Below are positions 17,597 to 28,012 of a stretch of 64,000 nt of DNA, piece by piece (positions within the stretch are counted from its first letter, which is position 1; each line of letters begins with the position of its first letter). Source of the stretch: Lactiplantibacillus modestisalitolerans (lineage in GTDB: Bacteria; Bacillota; Bacilli; Lactobacillales; Lactobacillaceae); contig NZ_BJEA01000009.1 in NCBI RefSeq assembly GCF_005405425.1, positions 1 to 64,000 of the forward strand. Reading direction: 5' to 3'. Position numbers and translations under genes: made by a program. The notes under the pieces were generated by a model, which was given only the letters and a program-made list of their open reading frames with translations, was not told where the DNA came from and ran no database searches.

Positions 17597-20500
17597 ATGC
17601 GTAGTAACGAGCAAATTAGACGTTATAAAATGTATAAAACACGTCGGGGTTGGCTCGTCGCGGGGATTACGGTCAGTTCACTAGGCTTTATGCTGACCCT
17701 TCCTAACCGGGAAATCACCGCTCAGGCGAGTGAGTCCGCAACTGTCAGCCAAACCAGTTCAACGGCTGCCGACCCGGCCAACACTGCAACTTTAAGCGCA
17801 CCTAAGCAACCATCAGCTAACACAACTGTTAAAGAAGCTGTACAGCCGGGTGAGGCAACTACCAAGCCGGCTACGTCCACGAGCAACTTAACCACGGAAA
17901 CGGCGCCTGTAAATTCTGGGGAAGTTACAGAAACCGCGCCGCAGTCGGTTGAAAGTCCAGTCACTGAAACACCAGATACGACTGAACAGCCAACTGAAGC
18001 TACAACTAAGCCCATTACTGAAGCCGCGACCGATGCACCGCTTGTTGATACACCAGCAGCTGCGGAACAACCGGGAGCAACTGAACCAACGACTGTGCCG
18101 AATGATGCATCTGCTGATGAACAAGCTCCGATTATCACGGACAAAACGTCGGCAACTACCAATCCAGAAGCGGCCTCCGCAACAGAAGTGCCAACGGAAA
18201 CTGCAGACCCAATCGCTGAGACCATAACACCCGAAGTGGCGCCAACGATGCGGGCCGCCGCTAACGCAGAGCCGGTCACTGATGCTGTAAATGCAAGCGC
18301 TGACAGTGCACAAACCGGGGTGGTTATTAAGGATCCGAACGACTTGACGGATAACATTACTGGTCAGTCCAAGTTTAATATTCCAAAGGGTACCCAGCTT
18401 CAATACACCCTTGAGCATACCGATGCGAACGGTGTCAGTTCTGATTTGCGCGTTGTCGACGATTACAGCGCTAAATACCAAACGCAAGGCGCGGGCGTCT
18501 GGAGAGGACTGTCATACGCTAATAGTATCGCTTTAGATGCGAAGGGGGCCGATCCTAATTACGTTTATAGTGACGGCTCCCATCCATTCTACATTGACGA
18601 ATGGATGCCAGACTACGCGTTCCAAACTTTCTTATGGCAAACTAGCTTTGACAAAAAGTACGCAACCATTAACGATTTCCGCGCTAACTTTACCAAGGCG
18701 GAACTGGCGACCGTTACCTCAATCTCTTCAAGCGATTCCAAGCAAACAACCGGGAGTAACTACGCACCAACCCAGTATTACTATGCTTTAATGGCTATGA
18801 AAACATTGGAAGGGCTTCAAAACGCCACTGCGTTAAAATCCATTTATATTTTTCCTAATATTATGGTCAGTCAGCAAGTTTTTGGAAGTGCCATGAAAAA
18901 TGGTAACTTGTGGGATATTCGCGCGTTAGCGCCCTTACAAAATTTAGAGCGCGTTAGCATTTCACTAACATCGATTAACGACATTTCTGCACTCAGTAAC
19001 AAAGAAACACTTAGAAATGTTGACCTTCCGTATAACCAAATTACGGATATTTCACCATTAGCAACGAACCCTAACTTAGACGTTTCTCAAGCTGCACTCA
19101 GTAACCAACACGTTTTACTTTCGCCAATTACACTGAATACCAAATTGGAAGCCGGTAAAAACGCGGCTGAAGGTGGCGTTTATACCTACACCACCCCGTC
19201 CTTCATTATTAAGGATCTCGTTGCCAATAACTTACCTGTTCAAGGATTTGATAATACCGCCGGCTCCCTCTACCCGTCACTATATCCATCCAGCTCAGAT
19301 GCGGGGAACGTGAATGCCAACACGTTGACTTGGTATAACTTGTTGGCGGACTCCAGTACTAGGTACGGTACCATGTCCACTGTTTGGTCGGATACCAATA
19401 CGAGTTTTGCCGGCTACGTTATTCAGCCTTACGCCCTATCCGTAAATGCGAGTGAAGTCGTGGTCAACATCGAACTGATTCAGCCAAACGGTGAACAGCT
19501 CACTTTGGCACCGGCAACGGTCGTTTCCGGTGAAGTTGGTGACGTCGTGGCGATTTTGACTAATCCAACCGTTGAGAGTCTCTTACAACAACAGTATTCC
19601 AAGGGCTATAAGCTTGATTTAACACTAGACGGTACCGGCCGTTATAGTGACTATTTAGCGGGTAACGGGCTCGCCAATATCGTTAGCAACTTGGAAACGG
19701 CCACTTTAACGGAAGCAACCCAGAATCTGACAATCATTTTTGGATTACCTTGGCAACTAACCGCCACTTACGGCACAAAGGATGCGGATGGCAATTTTAT
19801 CGCCATTCCAGACGAAGCCGACGTCGTAGTTGACGCACTAGCGCATGACGAGGTCTCCCTTAATGAGTTTTCTCGTGACTTTCCTGACTACGTCTTCGTT
19901 GGCGTCGAGACCAGTGACGGCCACACCTGGACGGACGTCACCGGCGCGGAACTTATTCCGTTCTTAACGGCCAACCAAACGGTGCGTTTCATTTATCAAA
20001 ACGCGTACCAGGCAACCGTCAACTTTTACGATGCCACCACGGAGACCGTCCTCAGTGAGCTGGACTACCAAACCTACCCAGAATTGCGCGGCGCGGTTGG
20101 GACGACCAGCACCTTCGACGCTACGACGTTAATTCAAGCGTACCTCGATCAGGGATACGTTCTTTTGGAAAACGCAACGGTAGACGCAAACGGTAACGGC
20201 GCGATTATCTTTGACGCCGCTGGTAAAGCTTATCGAATCAAGCTGGCTCACCGTTTTGACGCCGAAACGCAAGCCGTTATTGAAGACGTTACCTACGTTG
20301 ATTTGAACGGCCAGTCAATGAGTACGTCCAAACGGCAAACCGCTCAGTTTGGAACCACGACCGACGCGGTAACTGGGGACCAAGTTAGCTACGTCAGCTT
20401 TTCGACGCACCCATTCGAATTAAATGAAGTGACTGGTCAACCGGATTCAGACAGCTGGGACCTTTATACCGATCCCGTTAGTTTTAGTGCCATCGTCCAT

Positions 20501-23500
20501 CCAGAAATCCAGGGGGCCCACGTGCTTGCGGTTGAGGATGCTGCTGGTCAGTCAATCCCGGTAACGACACAGATTGCTGAACAATTAGTCTCCCCAACCA
20601 CTGCCGATTTAGCGTTTACGGTCACTTACGCCCATGATTTTAATACGACGGCGAAAACCGTAACGCAAACGATTCATTATCGTGACTTGGCCGATCAGGA
20701 GGTCAGCTCCGATCATCAGCAGGGCGTTACCTTCCTAACCGTGACGGATTTATATAACAATGAAGTCACGTATTACTTCACTAATGAAGTTGGCGCGACC
20801 GTACCTGAACTAAACGACAACGGCCAGCCAGCCGACAAAGCCTGGAATCCTTACCAATTGGAAGACGTCGTCGCACTAGACGCGGTTATTAACCCGACGG
20901 TAGCGAATACCCACGTGATTGAAACTACGGACCCAGCCAACGATTTAACGCAAGTTACGGCACAATCAATTAAATTGGATTCAGCCGACTTAGAATTTAT
21001 CGTCACTTACGCTCATGATTTTGAAATGAATACGAAGTCAGTTAAGGAAACGATTCAGTATATCGACTTAGATAAAAACATCGTCAGTCCGGAGCATGAA
21101 CAAGGCGTTACCTTCTTAACCGTGACGGATTTATATAACGCCGAAATCACATACTACGTTGCTAATGGAATCAATGTGGCTGAACCTGAACTAAACGACA
21201 ACGGTCAGCCAATCGACAAAGCATGGACAACGCATACAGCGGATGGAACCGTAGTGCTTGCTGCCGTGGCGAACCCAACAGTGAACAACGCTCACGTTAT
21301 CGAAACGACGGACCCGGCGAACGATTTAGCTCAAGTCACGGCAAAATCTGTTAGTCGAGATTCAACTGATTTAGAATTTATCGTCACCTACGCTCATGAT
21401 TTTGAAATGAATACGAAGTCAGTTAAGCAAACTATTCAGTATCGCGACTTAGATAAAAACATTGTCAGTCCAGATCATGAACAAGGCGTTACCTTCTTAA
21501 CCGTGACAGATTTATATAACGACGAAGCAACGTATTACTTCACTAACGGAATCGACGTAGCTGAACCTGAGCTGAACAACGACGGTCAACCAACCGGCCA
21601 AGAATGGCAGCATTACCAAGATGGGAGTGCCATCGAGCTGGCAGCCATTGCTAACCCAACGGTAAACAACGCCCGCGTGATTGAAACGACGGACCCGGCC
21701 AACGATTTAACGCAAGTTACGGCACAATCAATTAAATTAGATTCAACCGATTTAGACTTTATCGTCACCTACGCTCACGATTTTGAAATGAATACGAAGT
21801 CAGTTAAGCAAACCATTCAGTATATCGACCTTAACGGTAAGCAAGTTAGTCCTGATTATCACCAAGGTGTCACTTTCTTAACCGTAACGGATTTATATAA
21901 CAATGAAGTCACGTACTACGTCACTGATTCAATTGACGCGGTTGAACCTGAACTGAACAACAACGGCCAGCCAACCGATGATGCCTGGGTAACTCACCCG
22001 GTAGATGAAACCATCATACTCGCCGCCGTGGCGAACCCAACGGTGAACAACGCCCACGTGATTGAAACGACGGACCCGGCGAACGATTTAGCCCAAGTCA
22101 CAGCAAAATCAATCAAATTAGATTCAGCCGACTTAGAATTTATCGTCACTTACGCTCATGATTTTGAAATGAATACGAAGTCAGTTAAGCAAACTATTCA
22201 GTATCGCGACTTAGATAAAAACATTGTCAGTCCAGATCATGAACAAGGCGTTACCTTCTTAACCGTGACGGATTTATATAATGACGAAGCAACGTATTAC
22301 TTCACTAACGGAATCAACGTAGCTGAACCTCAGCTGAACAACGACGGTCAACCAACTGGCAAAAAATGGCAGCGCTACCAGGATGGGAGCGCCATCGAAC
22401 TGGCGGCCATTGCACATCCGCAAGTTGCCAACCTTCACGTCATCTCAACTGATGATCCGGCCAGTGATTTAACGCAAATCGTAGGGAAAACAATAACACG
22501 ACAAACAGAGCATCTAGATTTCGTCGTCACTTACGCTCATGATTTTGACGTCAAGACTAAGTCAGTCAAGCAAACCATTCAGTACCACGACTTAGATAAC
22601 AATATTATCAGTCCTGATCATAAGCAAGGTGTCACTTTCCTAACCGTGACGGATTTATATAACAATAAGGTCACGTATTACTTCACTAATGAAATTGGCG
22701 CGACCGCACCTGAACTGAACGACAACGGTCAACCGACTGGCGAAGCTTGGACAGCTTACCAAGATGGGAGCGCCATTGAGCTGGCAGCCATTGCTAACCC
22801 AACGGTGAACAACGCCCGCGTGATTGAAACGACAGACCCGGCCAACGACTTAACGCAAGTTACGGCACAATCAATTAAATTGGATTCAGTCGATTTAGAC
22901 TTTATCGTCACCTACGCTCATGATTTTGAAATGAATACGAAGTCAGTTAAGGAAACGATTCAGTATATCGACTTAGATAAAAACATCGTCAGTCCGGATC
23001 ATGAACAAGGCGTTACCTTCTTAACCGTGACGAATTTATATAACAATGAAGTCACGTATTACTTCACTAATGAAGTTGGCGCGACCGCACCTGAACTGAA
23101 CGACAATGGTCAACCGACTGGCGAAGATTGGACAGCTTACCAATTGGAAGACGTCGTCTCACTAGACGCAGTCACTAACCCAACGGTGAACAACGCTCAC
23201 GTTATCGAAACGACGGATCCGGCGAACGATTTAACGCAAGTTACGGCACAATCGGTTAGTCTAGATTCAGCCGACTTAGAATTTATCGTCACTTACGCTC
23301 ACGACTTTGACGTCAAAACTAAGTCTGTTAAGCAAACCATTCAATACCGCGACTTAGATAAAAACATTGTCAGTCCGGATTATGAACAAGGCGTTACCTT
23401 CCTAACCGTAACGGATTTATATAACAATAAGGTCACGTATTACTTCACTAATGAAGTTGGCGCGACCGTACCTGAACTGAACGACAACGGCCAGCCAATC

Positions 23501-26500
23501 GACAAAGCATGGGCAACGCATACAGCGGATGGAACCATAACGCTCGCCGCTGTGGCGAACCCAACTGTGGATAACGCTCACGTAATTAAAACTACGGATT
23601 CAGCCAACGATTTAACGCAAGTTACGGCGCAAACCGTTAATTTAACCTCAACTGATTCGGTATTTATCGTCACTTACGCTCACGATTTTGACGTCAAAAC
23701 CAAGTCAGTCAAGCAAACCATTCAGTACCGCGACTTAGAGAAAAATATTGTCAGTCCTGATCATGAACAGGGCGTCACCTTCTTAACCGTAACGGATTTA
23801 TATAACAATGAAGTCACGTACTACGTCACTAATGCAATTGACGCAGCCGCACCTGAACTGAACAACAATGGTCAGCCAATCGATGATGCCTGGGTAACTC
23901 ACCCGGTAGATGAAACCATCATACTCGCCGCCGTGGCGAACCCAACGGTGAACAACGCCCACGTGATTGAAACGACGGACCCGGCGAACGATTTAGCCCA
24001 AGTCACAGCAAAATCAATCAAATTAGATTCAGCCGACTTAGAATTTATCGTCACTTACGCTCATGATTTCAAAACGCAGCTGAACACCGTTAACCAGACG
24101 ATCAATTATCAGCAGTTGGACAAGAGTATCGCCGCGCAGCCGCACCGTAGCGCGTATACGTTCGCGCTGGTGACCGACACTTATAATCAGACGACGGCTC
24201 GTTACGTGATCAACCAAGCAACCACCAGCTTAGCGCTGGATAATCACGGGAAACCGCTAGCCGACGACTGGCGCGCTTATGACTTAAACAACGCGCTCAC
24301 CTTTGATGAAGTGGCGCACCCCGTTATTGCTGGCACGCACGTCTTAACGGTCGTGGACGCTCAGGGGAACGTAATCGACGCCCCCACCGCCCTAGCGGCT
24401 CAGCCCGTTGATCCACAAACAGCGGATACTACGATTACCGTCACTTACGCACACGACTTTACCGTGGCTGCTAAGACGGTCGCCGAAACGATTCAATACC
24501 GCGACCTCGCGGGGGACCAATTAGCGGCTGATCAACGGCAAGGCGTCACCTTCATTACCGTTACTGACCAGTTTAACGGGGTTAAAACGTACTACGTCGC
24601 GGACGGCATGGACGTGACCCCACCCGAACTGGATGACTACGGTCAGCCAACGACGGCTAACTGGCAAAGTCACCAATTAGATGGTTCGGTTGAACTCGCC
24701 GCCGTGGCGCACCCGGTCATTAGCGGGGCCTACGTGATTACGACAACCGATCCAAGTGGTGACTTGACGCAGACGCCGGCGCAAACTGTCAGCTTGCAGA
24801 CGCCGCCGTTCACGGTGACCGTCACCTACGCCCACGATTTTAACGTTGCGACCCACACCGTTCGCGAAACGGTCAACTACCGCGACTTAGACGGCCACGT
24901 GGTCGCTCCCGCGCACCATCAGGGACTGACCTTCGCCACCGTAACCGACCAGTATAATCAAAACGTCAGCTATTACGTGATTGACGGGCTCGACATGGCA
25001 GCACCGGAGCTCGATCAGCAGGGACAGTTGGTAACGGCGGACTGGCAAGCCTACCTTACCGGAGCCACCCTTGAACTGGGTGCGGTTACCCACCCACTTT
25101 TACCAGGGCGGGCCGTCCTCAAAACGAGTGATCCAAGTGGCAGCTTGACGCAGATTCCGGTTCAGCAAGTGACCAGCACCAGCGCCGATCTGGCGTTTAC
25201 CGTCACTTACCAGCACCTGTTTACGACCACGGTCAAGCCGGTAACCATGACGATTAACTACCGCGACGGCCACGGCAACCCAATGGCCGCTGATAGCGTG
25301 CGCACGCTGACGTTTGCGACCGTGACCGACCAGGCGACGAACCAGGCGCTGACCTACGTTTACGCGGGTCTGGCCGGTGAACCGGCACTGGATGAAACGG
25401 GCCAACCGCAAGACGTTAGTTGGCAGTTAGTCGCCGACAACGGCGCGCAGTTTGAAGCCGTCGTTCATCCGCACGTTAACGGCGCCGTCGTTCAAGCAAC
25501 GAGCGACCCCGCGGGCGATTTAACCCAATTAAGCGCCCAACCCGTAACGGCCACGAGTGGTGACTTAGCGTTTACCGTCACCTACGCCCATGAATTTGAA
25601 ACCGCGTTGAAACACCTGACGCAAACGATTCATTACCGCGGTTTAGATGGCCGCCAAGTCGCGCCGGCGCACCAACAAGTGATCACGTTCGCCACCATTA
25701 CGGACAAGTATAATCAGTTGGTTAGCGAATACGCTACCCGGGGCCGCGTGGAAGCCCCCGTGCTCAACGAATTTGGTCGCCCACTTGACGCGCAGTGGCA
25801 AAGTAGTGAACTGGACGCCCTCCTTCAGTTTATGCCGGTACTGCACCCAACCGTTACTGGTGCCTACGTTTATGCGAGTGACGAACCGGGCAACGATTTG
25901 ACCCAGTTACCCGCTCAACTCGCTGACTCAACGATGGCGGCCAAGACCTTCAACGTCACCTACGCTTACCACTTTGACGTGCAAACCCGGCCGGTAACTG
26001 AAACCATTCACTACCGCAACTTAGATGGGACACCGATTGCGGCCGACCACCAGCAGACGGTCACCTTTGCCACGGTCACGAACCAGTACGACCATTCGGT
26101 GACCCACTACGTCGCTAACGGTGCCGTTGCCGCACCAAGTCTGGATGCCAATGGCCGTCCGGACAAGCAGTGGCGCGCGGCCGATGCAGCCGAACTAGCG
26201 GCCGTCACTAACCCGGTTATTGCCGGTACGCACGTCGTGGCGACCGACGACGCTGCTGGGGACTTAACCCAGGTCACTGCGCAACTGGTCACCCCAACTA
26301 GTGCCGACCTGACGTTTACGGTTAGCTACGCCCACGACTACCAGGTTGAAACCCGGGTGCTCACGCAAACCATCAATTACCGCGACCTGGCGGGCCAGCA
26401 ACTGGCTGATGCGCACCAGCAGACGATCACCTTTGCGACCGTCACTGACCTGTTCAACCAGAACGTTCATCAGTACGCCGCTTTCGGGACCGTCGCCGCA

Positions 26501-27835
26501 CCGCAACTCAATGAACTGGGACGACCAACCGATCCGCAGTGGCGCGACCTCGAATTGGACGACTTACTCCAATTTGCACCGGTAGCGCACCCAACGATCA
26601 AGGGCGCCACCGTTCATGCGACTGACGATCCGGATAACGACTTAACGCAAATTACGGCTAAGCCGGTGACGCCAACTACGCTGGACCGCGCCTTTAACGT
26701 GGATTACGCTTACGACTACGCCGTGGACTTGAACCAGGTTCACGAAACCATCAGCTTCCGCGACGTTACGGACCAGTTAATGGCGGCGCCCCACCGGCAA
26801 ACGGTGACCTTTGCGACCGTCACGAACCAGCATAATCAGCAGGTCAGCACCTACGCTTATGCGGGGGCGGCCGAGCAGTTGACGTTGACCGCGGCCGGGC
26901 AACCCGTTCAAGCGGGCTGGCAACTCGTCACGCCCGAGACCGCCGTTCACTTTGAAGCCGTTCGCCTACCGCAAATTGACGGTGCCCGGGTCGTCGCGAC
27001 GAGTGATCCGGCGGGTGACCTAACGCAGATTACGGCTCAGCGCGTTCACGCGACGAGCCCCGACTTGCAGTTTACGGTCACCTACGCCCATAATTTCAAG
27101 GTGACGCCGCAAACGGTCGTCGAAACGATTCACTACCGCGACACCGCGGGGCAAACGCTCGCGCCAAGTTACGAGCAGGCGCTAACCTTTATTCGGGTCA
27201 CGGATCAGTATAATCAGCGAACCAGTAACTACTACCAGCGTGGAACGGTCGCGGCCCCGGCACTCGACCTAACCGGCCAACCGCAAGCAGCGGGCTGGCA
27301 ACTGGTCACCGGGCCGGTTCAATTGGCCGCCGTGCCCCATCCAAGCGTTGCGGGGTACGTTGTCTCCGCGACAACCGATCCGGCTAACGATTTAACCACG
27401 ACCACGGCGCAAAATGTAACCACTGACAGCGCCGATTTAACCATCGTCGTCACTTACGTTGCTGAGCAACCTGGTGGTGGTGAACAACCCGGTGGTGGTA
27501 ATGAACCGGACGATAACCGCGAGCCCGAAACGCCACCAACCACGCCGCAGCCCCAACCGGAACCGCAGCCCGAACCAGAAAGCGATCCAGTGGTAACGAC
27601 GCCGACTCCTCGGCCAACCGCGAAGCCAGCGCCACAGCCAGCAACCAAACCAATTGTGACGCCAACACCGGCAGCGCTAGTACAGGCCCCGGCAAAGGAC
27701 GCGCCGGCTGAGCAGCCCGTGGCAACCACCCTGCCTCAGACTGACGAACGGACTTCCCGGGGAACGGTCACGGCGGGCTGGGCCCTGCTGACGACGCTAC
27801 TGGCAGGACTAGGTTGGAAGCGTCGCGAACATTAA
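17597..27835 (+). CDS. Giant LPxTG-anchored adhesin with LRR and Muc_B2-like repeats
   Basis: 3412 residues after AAAGGGGG. Residues 1-43 are an export signal with a R-R-Y-K-M-Y-K-T-R-R-G-W motif like KxYKxGKxW and a cut near T-A-Q-A. About 45-225 is rich in T, E, P and A. About 380-500 shows leucine-rich repeats (LQNLERVSISLTSINDISAL). About 600-880 looks MucBP-like. From about 888 to 3281 run one divergent plus 18 Muc_B2-like repeats of about 127 residues. A proline-rich wall spanner (about 3286-3375) leads to LPQTDE at 3379, a hydrophobic helix and K-R-R-E-H. It should be sortase-anchored and bind mucin or plant glycans; the ligand is inferred. Central repeats are nearly identical at DNA level. 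Confidence 0.88.
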   Translation: MRSNEQIRRYKMYKTRRGWLVAGITVSSLGFMLTLPNREITAQASESATVSQTSSTAADPANTATLSAPKQPSANTTVKEAVQPGEATTKPATSTSNLTTETAPVNSGEVTETAPQSVESPVTETPDTTEQPTEATTKPITEAATDAPLVDTPAAAEQPGATEPTTVPNDASADEQAPIITDKTSATTNPEAASATEVPTETADPIAETITPEVAPTMRAAANAEPVTDAVNASADSAQTGVVIKDPNDLTDNITGQSKFNIPKGTQLQYTLEHTDANGVSSDLRVVDDYSAKYQTQGAGVWRGLSYANSIALDAKGADPNYVYSDGSHPFYIDEWMPDYAFQTFLWQTSFDKKYATINDFRANFTKAELATVTSISSSDSKQTTGSNYAPTQYYYALMAMKTLEGLQNATALKSIYIFPNIMVSQQVFGSAMKNGNLWDIRALAPLQNLERVSISLTSINDISALSNKETLRNVDLPYNQITDISPLATNPNLDVSQAALSNQHVLLSPITLNTKLEAGKNAAEGGVYTYTTPSFIIKDLVANNLPVQGFDNTAGSLYPSLYPSSSDAGNVNANTLTWYNLLADSSTRYGTMSTVWSDTNTSFAGYVIQPYALSVNASEVVVNIELIQPNGEQLTLAPATVVSGEVGDVVAILTNPTVESLLQQQYSKGYKLDLTLDGTGRYSDYLAGNGLANIVSNLETATLTEATQNLTIIFGLPWQLTATYGTKDADGNFIAIPDEADVVVDALAHDEVSLNEFSRDFPDYVFVGVETSDGHTWTDVTGAELIPFLTANQTVRFIYQNAYQATVNFYDATTETVLSELDYQTYPELRGAVGTTSTFDATTLIQAYLDQGYVLLENATVDANGNGAIIFDAAGKAYRIKLAHRFDAETQAVIEDVTYVDLNGQSMSTSKRQTAQFGTTTDAVTGDQVSYVSFSTHPFELNEVTGQPDSDSWDLYTDPVSFSAIVHPEIQGAHVLAVEDAAGQSIPVTTQIAEQLVSPTTADLAFTVTYAHDFNTTAKTVTQTIHYRDLADQEVSSDHQQGVTFLTVTDLYNNEVTYYFTNEVGATVPELNDNGQPADKAWNPYQLEDVVALDAVINPTVANTHVIETTDPANDLTQVTAQSIKLDSADLEFIVTYAHDFEMNTKSVKETIQYIDLDKNIVSPEHEQGVTFLTVTDLYNAEITYYVANGINVAEPELNDNGQPIDKAWTTHTADGTVVLAAVANPTVNNAHVIETTDPANDLAQVTAKSVSRDSTDLEFIVTYAHDFEMNTKSVKQTIQYRDLDKNIVSPDHEQGVTFLTVTDLYNDEATYYFTNGIDVAEPELNNDGQPTGQEWQHYQDGSAIELAAIANPTVNNARVIETTDPANDLTQVTAQSIKLDSTDLDFIVTYAHDFEMNTKSVKQTIQYIDLNGKQVSPDYHQGVTFLTVTDLYNNEVTYYVTDSIDAVEPELNNNGQPTDDAWVTHPVDETIILAAVANPTVNNAHVIETTDPANDLAQVTAKSIKLDSADLEFIVTYAHDFEMNTKSVKQTIQYRDLDKNIVSPDHEQGVTFLTVTDLYNDEATYYFTNGINVAEPQLNNDGQPTGKKWQRYQDGSAIELAAIAHPQVANLHVISTDDPASDLTQIVGKTITRQTEHLDFVVTYAHDFDVKTKSVKQTIQYHDLDNNIISPDHKQGVTFLTVTDLYNNKVTYYFTNEIGATAPELNDNGQPTGEAWTAYQDGSAIELAAIANPTVNNARVIETTDPANDLTQVTAQSIKLDSVDLDFIVTYAHDFEMNTKSVKETIQYIDLDKNIVSPDHEQGVTFLTVTNLYNNEVTYYFTNEVGATAPELNDNGQPTGEDWTAYQLEDVVSLDAVTNPTVNNAHVIETTDPANDLTQVTAQSVSLDSADLEFIVTYAHDFDVKTKSVKQTIQYRDLDKNIVSPDYEQGVTFLTVTDLYNNKVTYYFTNEVGATVPELNDNGQPIDKAWATHTADGTITLAAVANPTVDNAHVIKTTDSANDLTQVTAQTVNLTSTDSVFIVTYAHDFDVKTKSVKQTIQYRDLEKNIVSPDHEQGVTFLTVTDLYNNEVTYYVTNAIDAAAPELNNNGQPIDDAWVTHPVDETIILAAVANPTVNNAHVIETTDPANDLAQVTAKSIKLDSADLEFIVTYAHDFKTQLNTVNQTINYQQLDKSIAAQPHRSAYTFALVTDTYNQTTARYVINQATTSLALDNHGKPLADDWRAYDLNNALTFDEVAHPVIAGTHVLTVVDAQGNVIDAPTALAAQPVDPQTADTTITVTYAHDFTVAAKTVAETIQYRDLAGDQLAADQRQGVTFITVTDQFNGVKTYYVADGMDVTPPELDDYGQPTTANWQSHQLDGSVELAAVAHPVISGAYVITTTDPSGDLTQTPAQTVSLQTPPFTVTVTYAHDFNVATHTVRETVNYRDLDGHVVAPAHHQGLTFATVTDQYNQNVSYYVIDGLDMAAPELDQQGQLVTADWQAYLTGATLELGAVTHPLLPGRAVLKTSDPSGSLTQIPVQQVTSTSADLAFTVTYQHLFTTTVKPVTMTINYRDGHGNPMAADSVRTLTFATVTDQATNQALTYVYAGLAGEPALDETGQPQDVSWQLVADNGAQFEAVVHPHVNGAVVQATSDPAGDLTQLSAQPVTATSGDLAFTVTYAHEFETALKHLTQTIHYRGLDGRQVAPAHQQVITFATITDKYNQLVSEYATRGRVEAPVLNEFGRPLDAQWQSSELDALLQFMPVLHPTVTGAYVYASDEPGNDLTQLPAQLADSTMAAKTFNVTYAYHFDVQTRPVTETIHYRNLDGTPIAADHQQTVTFATVTNQYDHSVTHYVANGAVAAPSLDANGRPDKQWRAADAAELAAVTNPVIAGTHVVATDDAAGDLTQVTAQLVTPTSADLTFTVSYAHDYQVETRVLTQTINYRDLAGQQLADAHQQTITFATVTDLFNQNVHQYAAFGTVAAPQLNELGRPTDPQWRDLELDDLLQFAPVAHPTIKGATVHATDDPDNDLTQITAKPVTPTTLDRAFNVDYAYDYAVDLNQVHETISFRDVTDQLMAAPHRQTVTFATVTNQHNQQVSTYAYAGAAEQLTLTAAGQPVQAGWQLVTPETAVHFEAVRLPQIDGARVVATSDPAGDLTQITAQRVHATSPDLQFTVTYAHNFKVTPQTVVETIHYRDTAGQTLAPSYEQALTFIRVTDQYNQRTSNYYQRGTVAAPALDLTGQPQAAGWQLVTGPVQLAAVPHPSVAGYVVSATTDPANDLTTTTAQNVTTDSADLTIVVTYVAEQPGGGEQPGGGNEPDDNREPETPPTTPQPQPEPQPEPESDPVVTTPTPRPTAKPAPQPATKPIVTPTPAALVQAPAKDAPAEQPVATTLPQTDERTSRGTVTAGWALLTTLLAGLGWKRREH
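20641..27440 (+). repeat. Tandem 381-bp repeats inside the adhesin gene
   Basis: About 18 units, each coding a T-V-x-x-T-I-x-Y-R-D-L core, V-T-F-x-T-V-T-D-x-Y-N, then D-P-A-N-D-L-T-Q and V-T-Y-A-H-D-F. Units 2-9 (about 21018-24066) are almost identical; units 10-18 are divergent and richer in G+C. The DNA at 21977-22160 and 23882-24065 appears identical and lies exactly 1905 bp (five units) apart. Confidence 0.88.
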
Positions 27836-27862
27836 TTTAACGCCCACCCCTTTTTGAACCAT

Positions 27863-27899
27863 AACGGCCCCCAGCGCGAAACTGCGTTGGGGGCCGTTA
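27863..27899 (+). terminator. GC-rich hairpin after the adhesin gene
   Basis: ACGGCCCCCAGCGC pairs with GCGTTGGGGGCCGT. There is no T run, so termination may be weak or act on RNA stability. Confidence 0.5.
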
Positions 27900-27973
27900 A
27901 CAATCAAATTATGTTTAAAATTTTCAACAAAAGTAGCTATTTTATGCTATGATGATTATAACTATTAGGTACA

Positions 27974-28006
27974 GCAGGTCGCCACTCGTTGGCGGCCTGT
28001 TTTTTT
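27974..28006 (+). terminator. Terminator-like hairpin with promoter-like DNA just upstream
   Basis: CAGGTCGCC and GGCGGCCTG pair and are followed by seven T. A TATGATGATTATAACT stretch (about 27949-27964) directly before it resembles a -10 region, so it may end a transcript of only about 40 nt or back up the adhesin terminator. Confidence 0.55.
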
Positions 28007-28012
28007 GCGCCG

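Noticed and set aside
17900-18250. Adhesin as a frameshifted pseudogene
   Set aside because: The frame is open for 3412 codons from the export signal to the anchor.
17722-18487. Long minus-strand frames under the adhesin N-terminal region
   Set aside because: They mirror the T/P/A-rich low-complexity coding strand and have no start signals.
20641-24066. Tandem repeats considered as a CRISPR array
   Set aside because: Units are 381 bp, in-frame and protein-coding; there are no short spacers.
27450-27729. Two minus-strand frames rich in Gly/Ala/Val under the proline-rich wall spanner
   Set aside because: Antisense shadows of the P/Q/E-rich segment.
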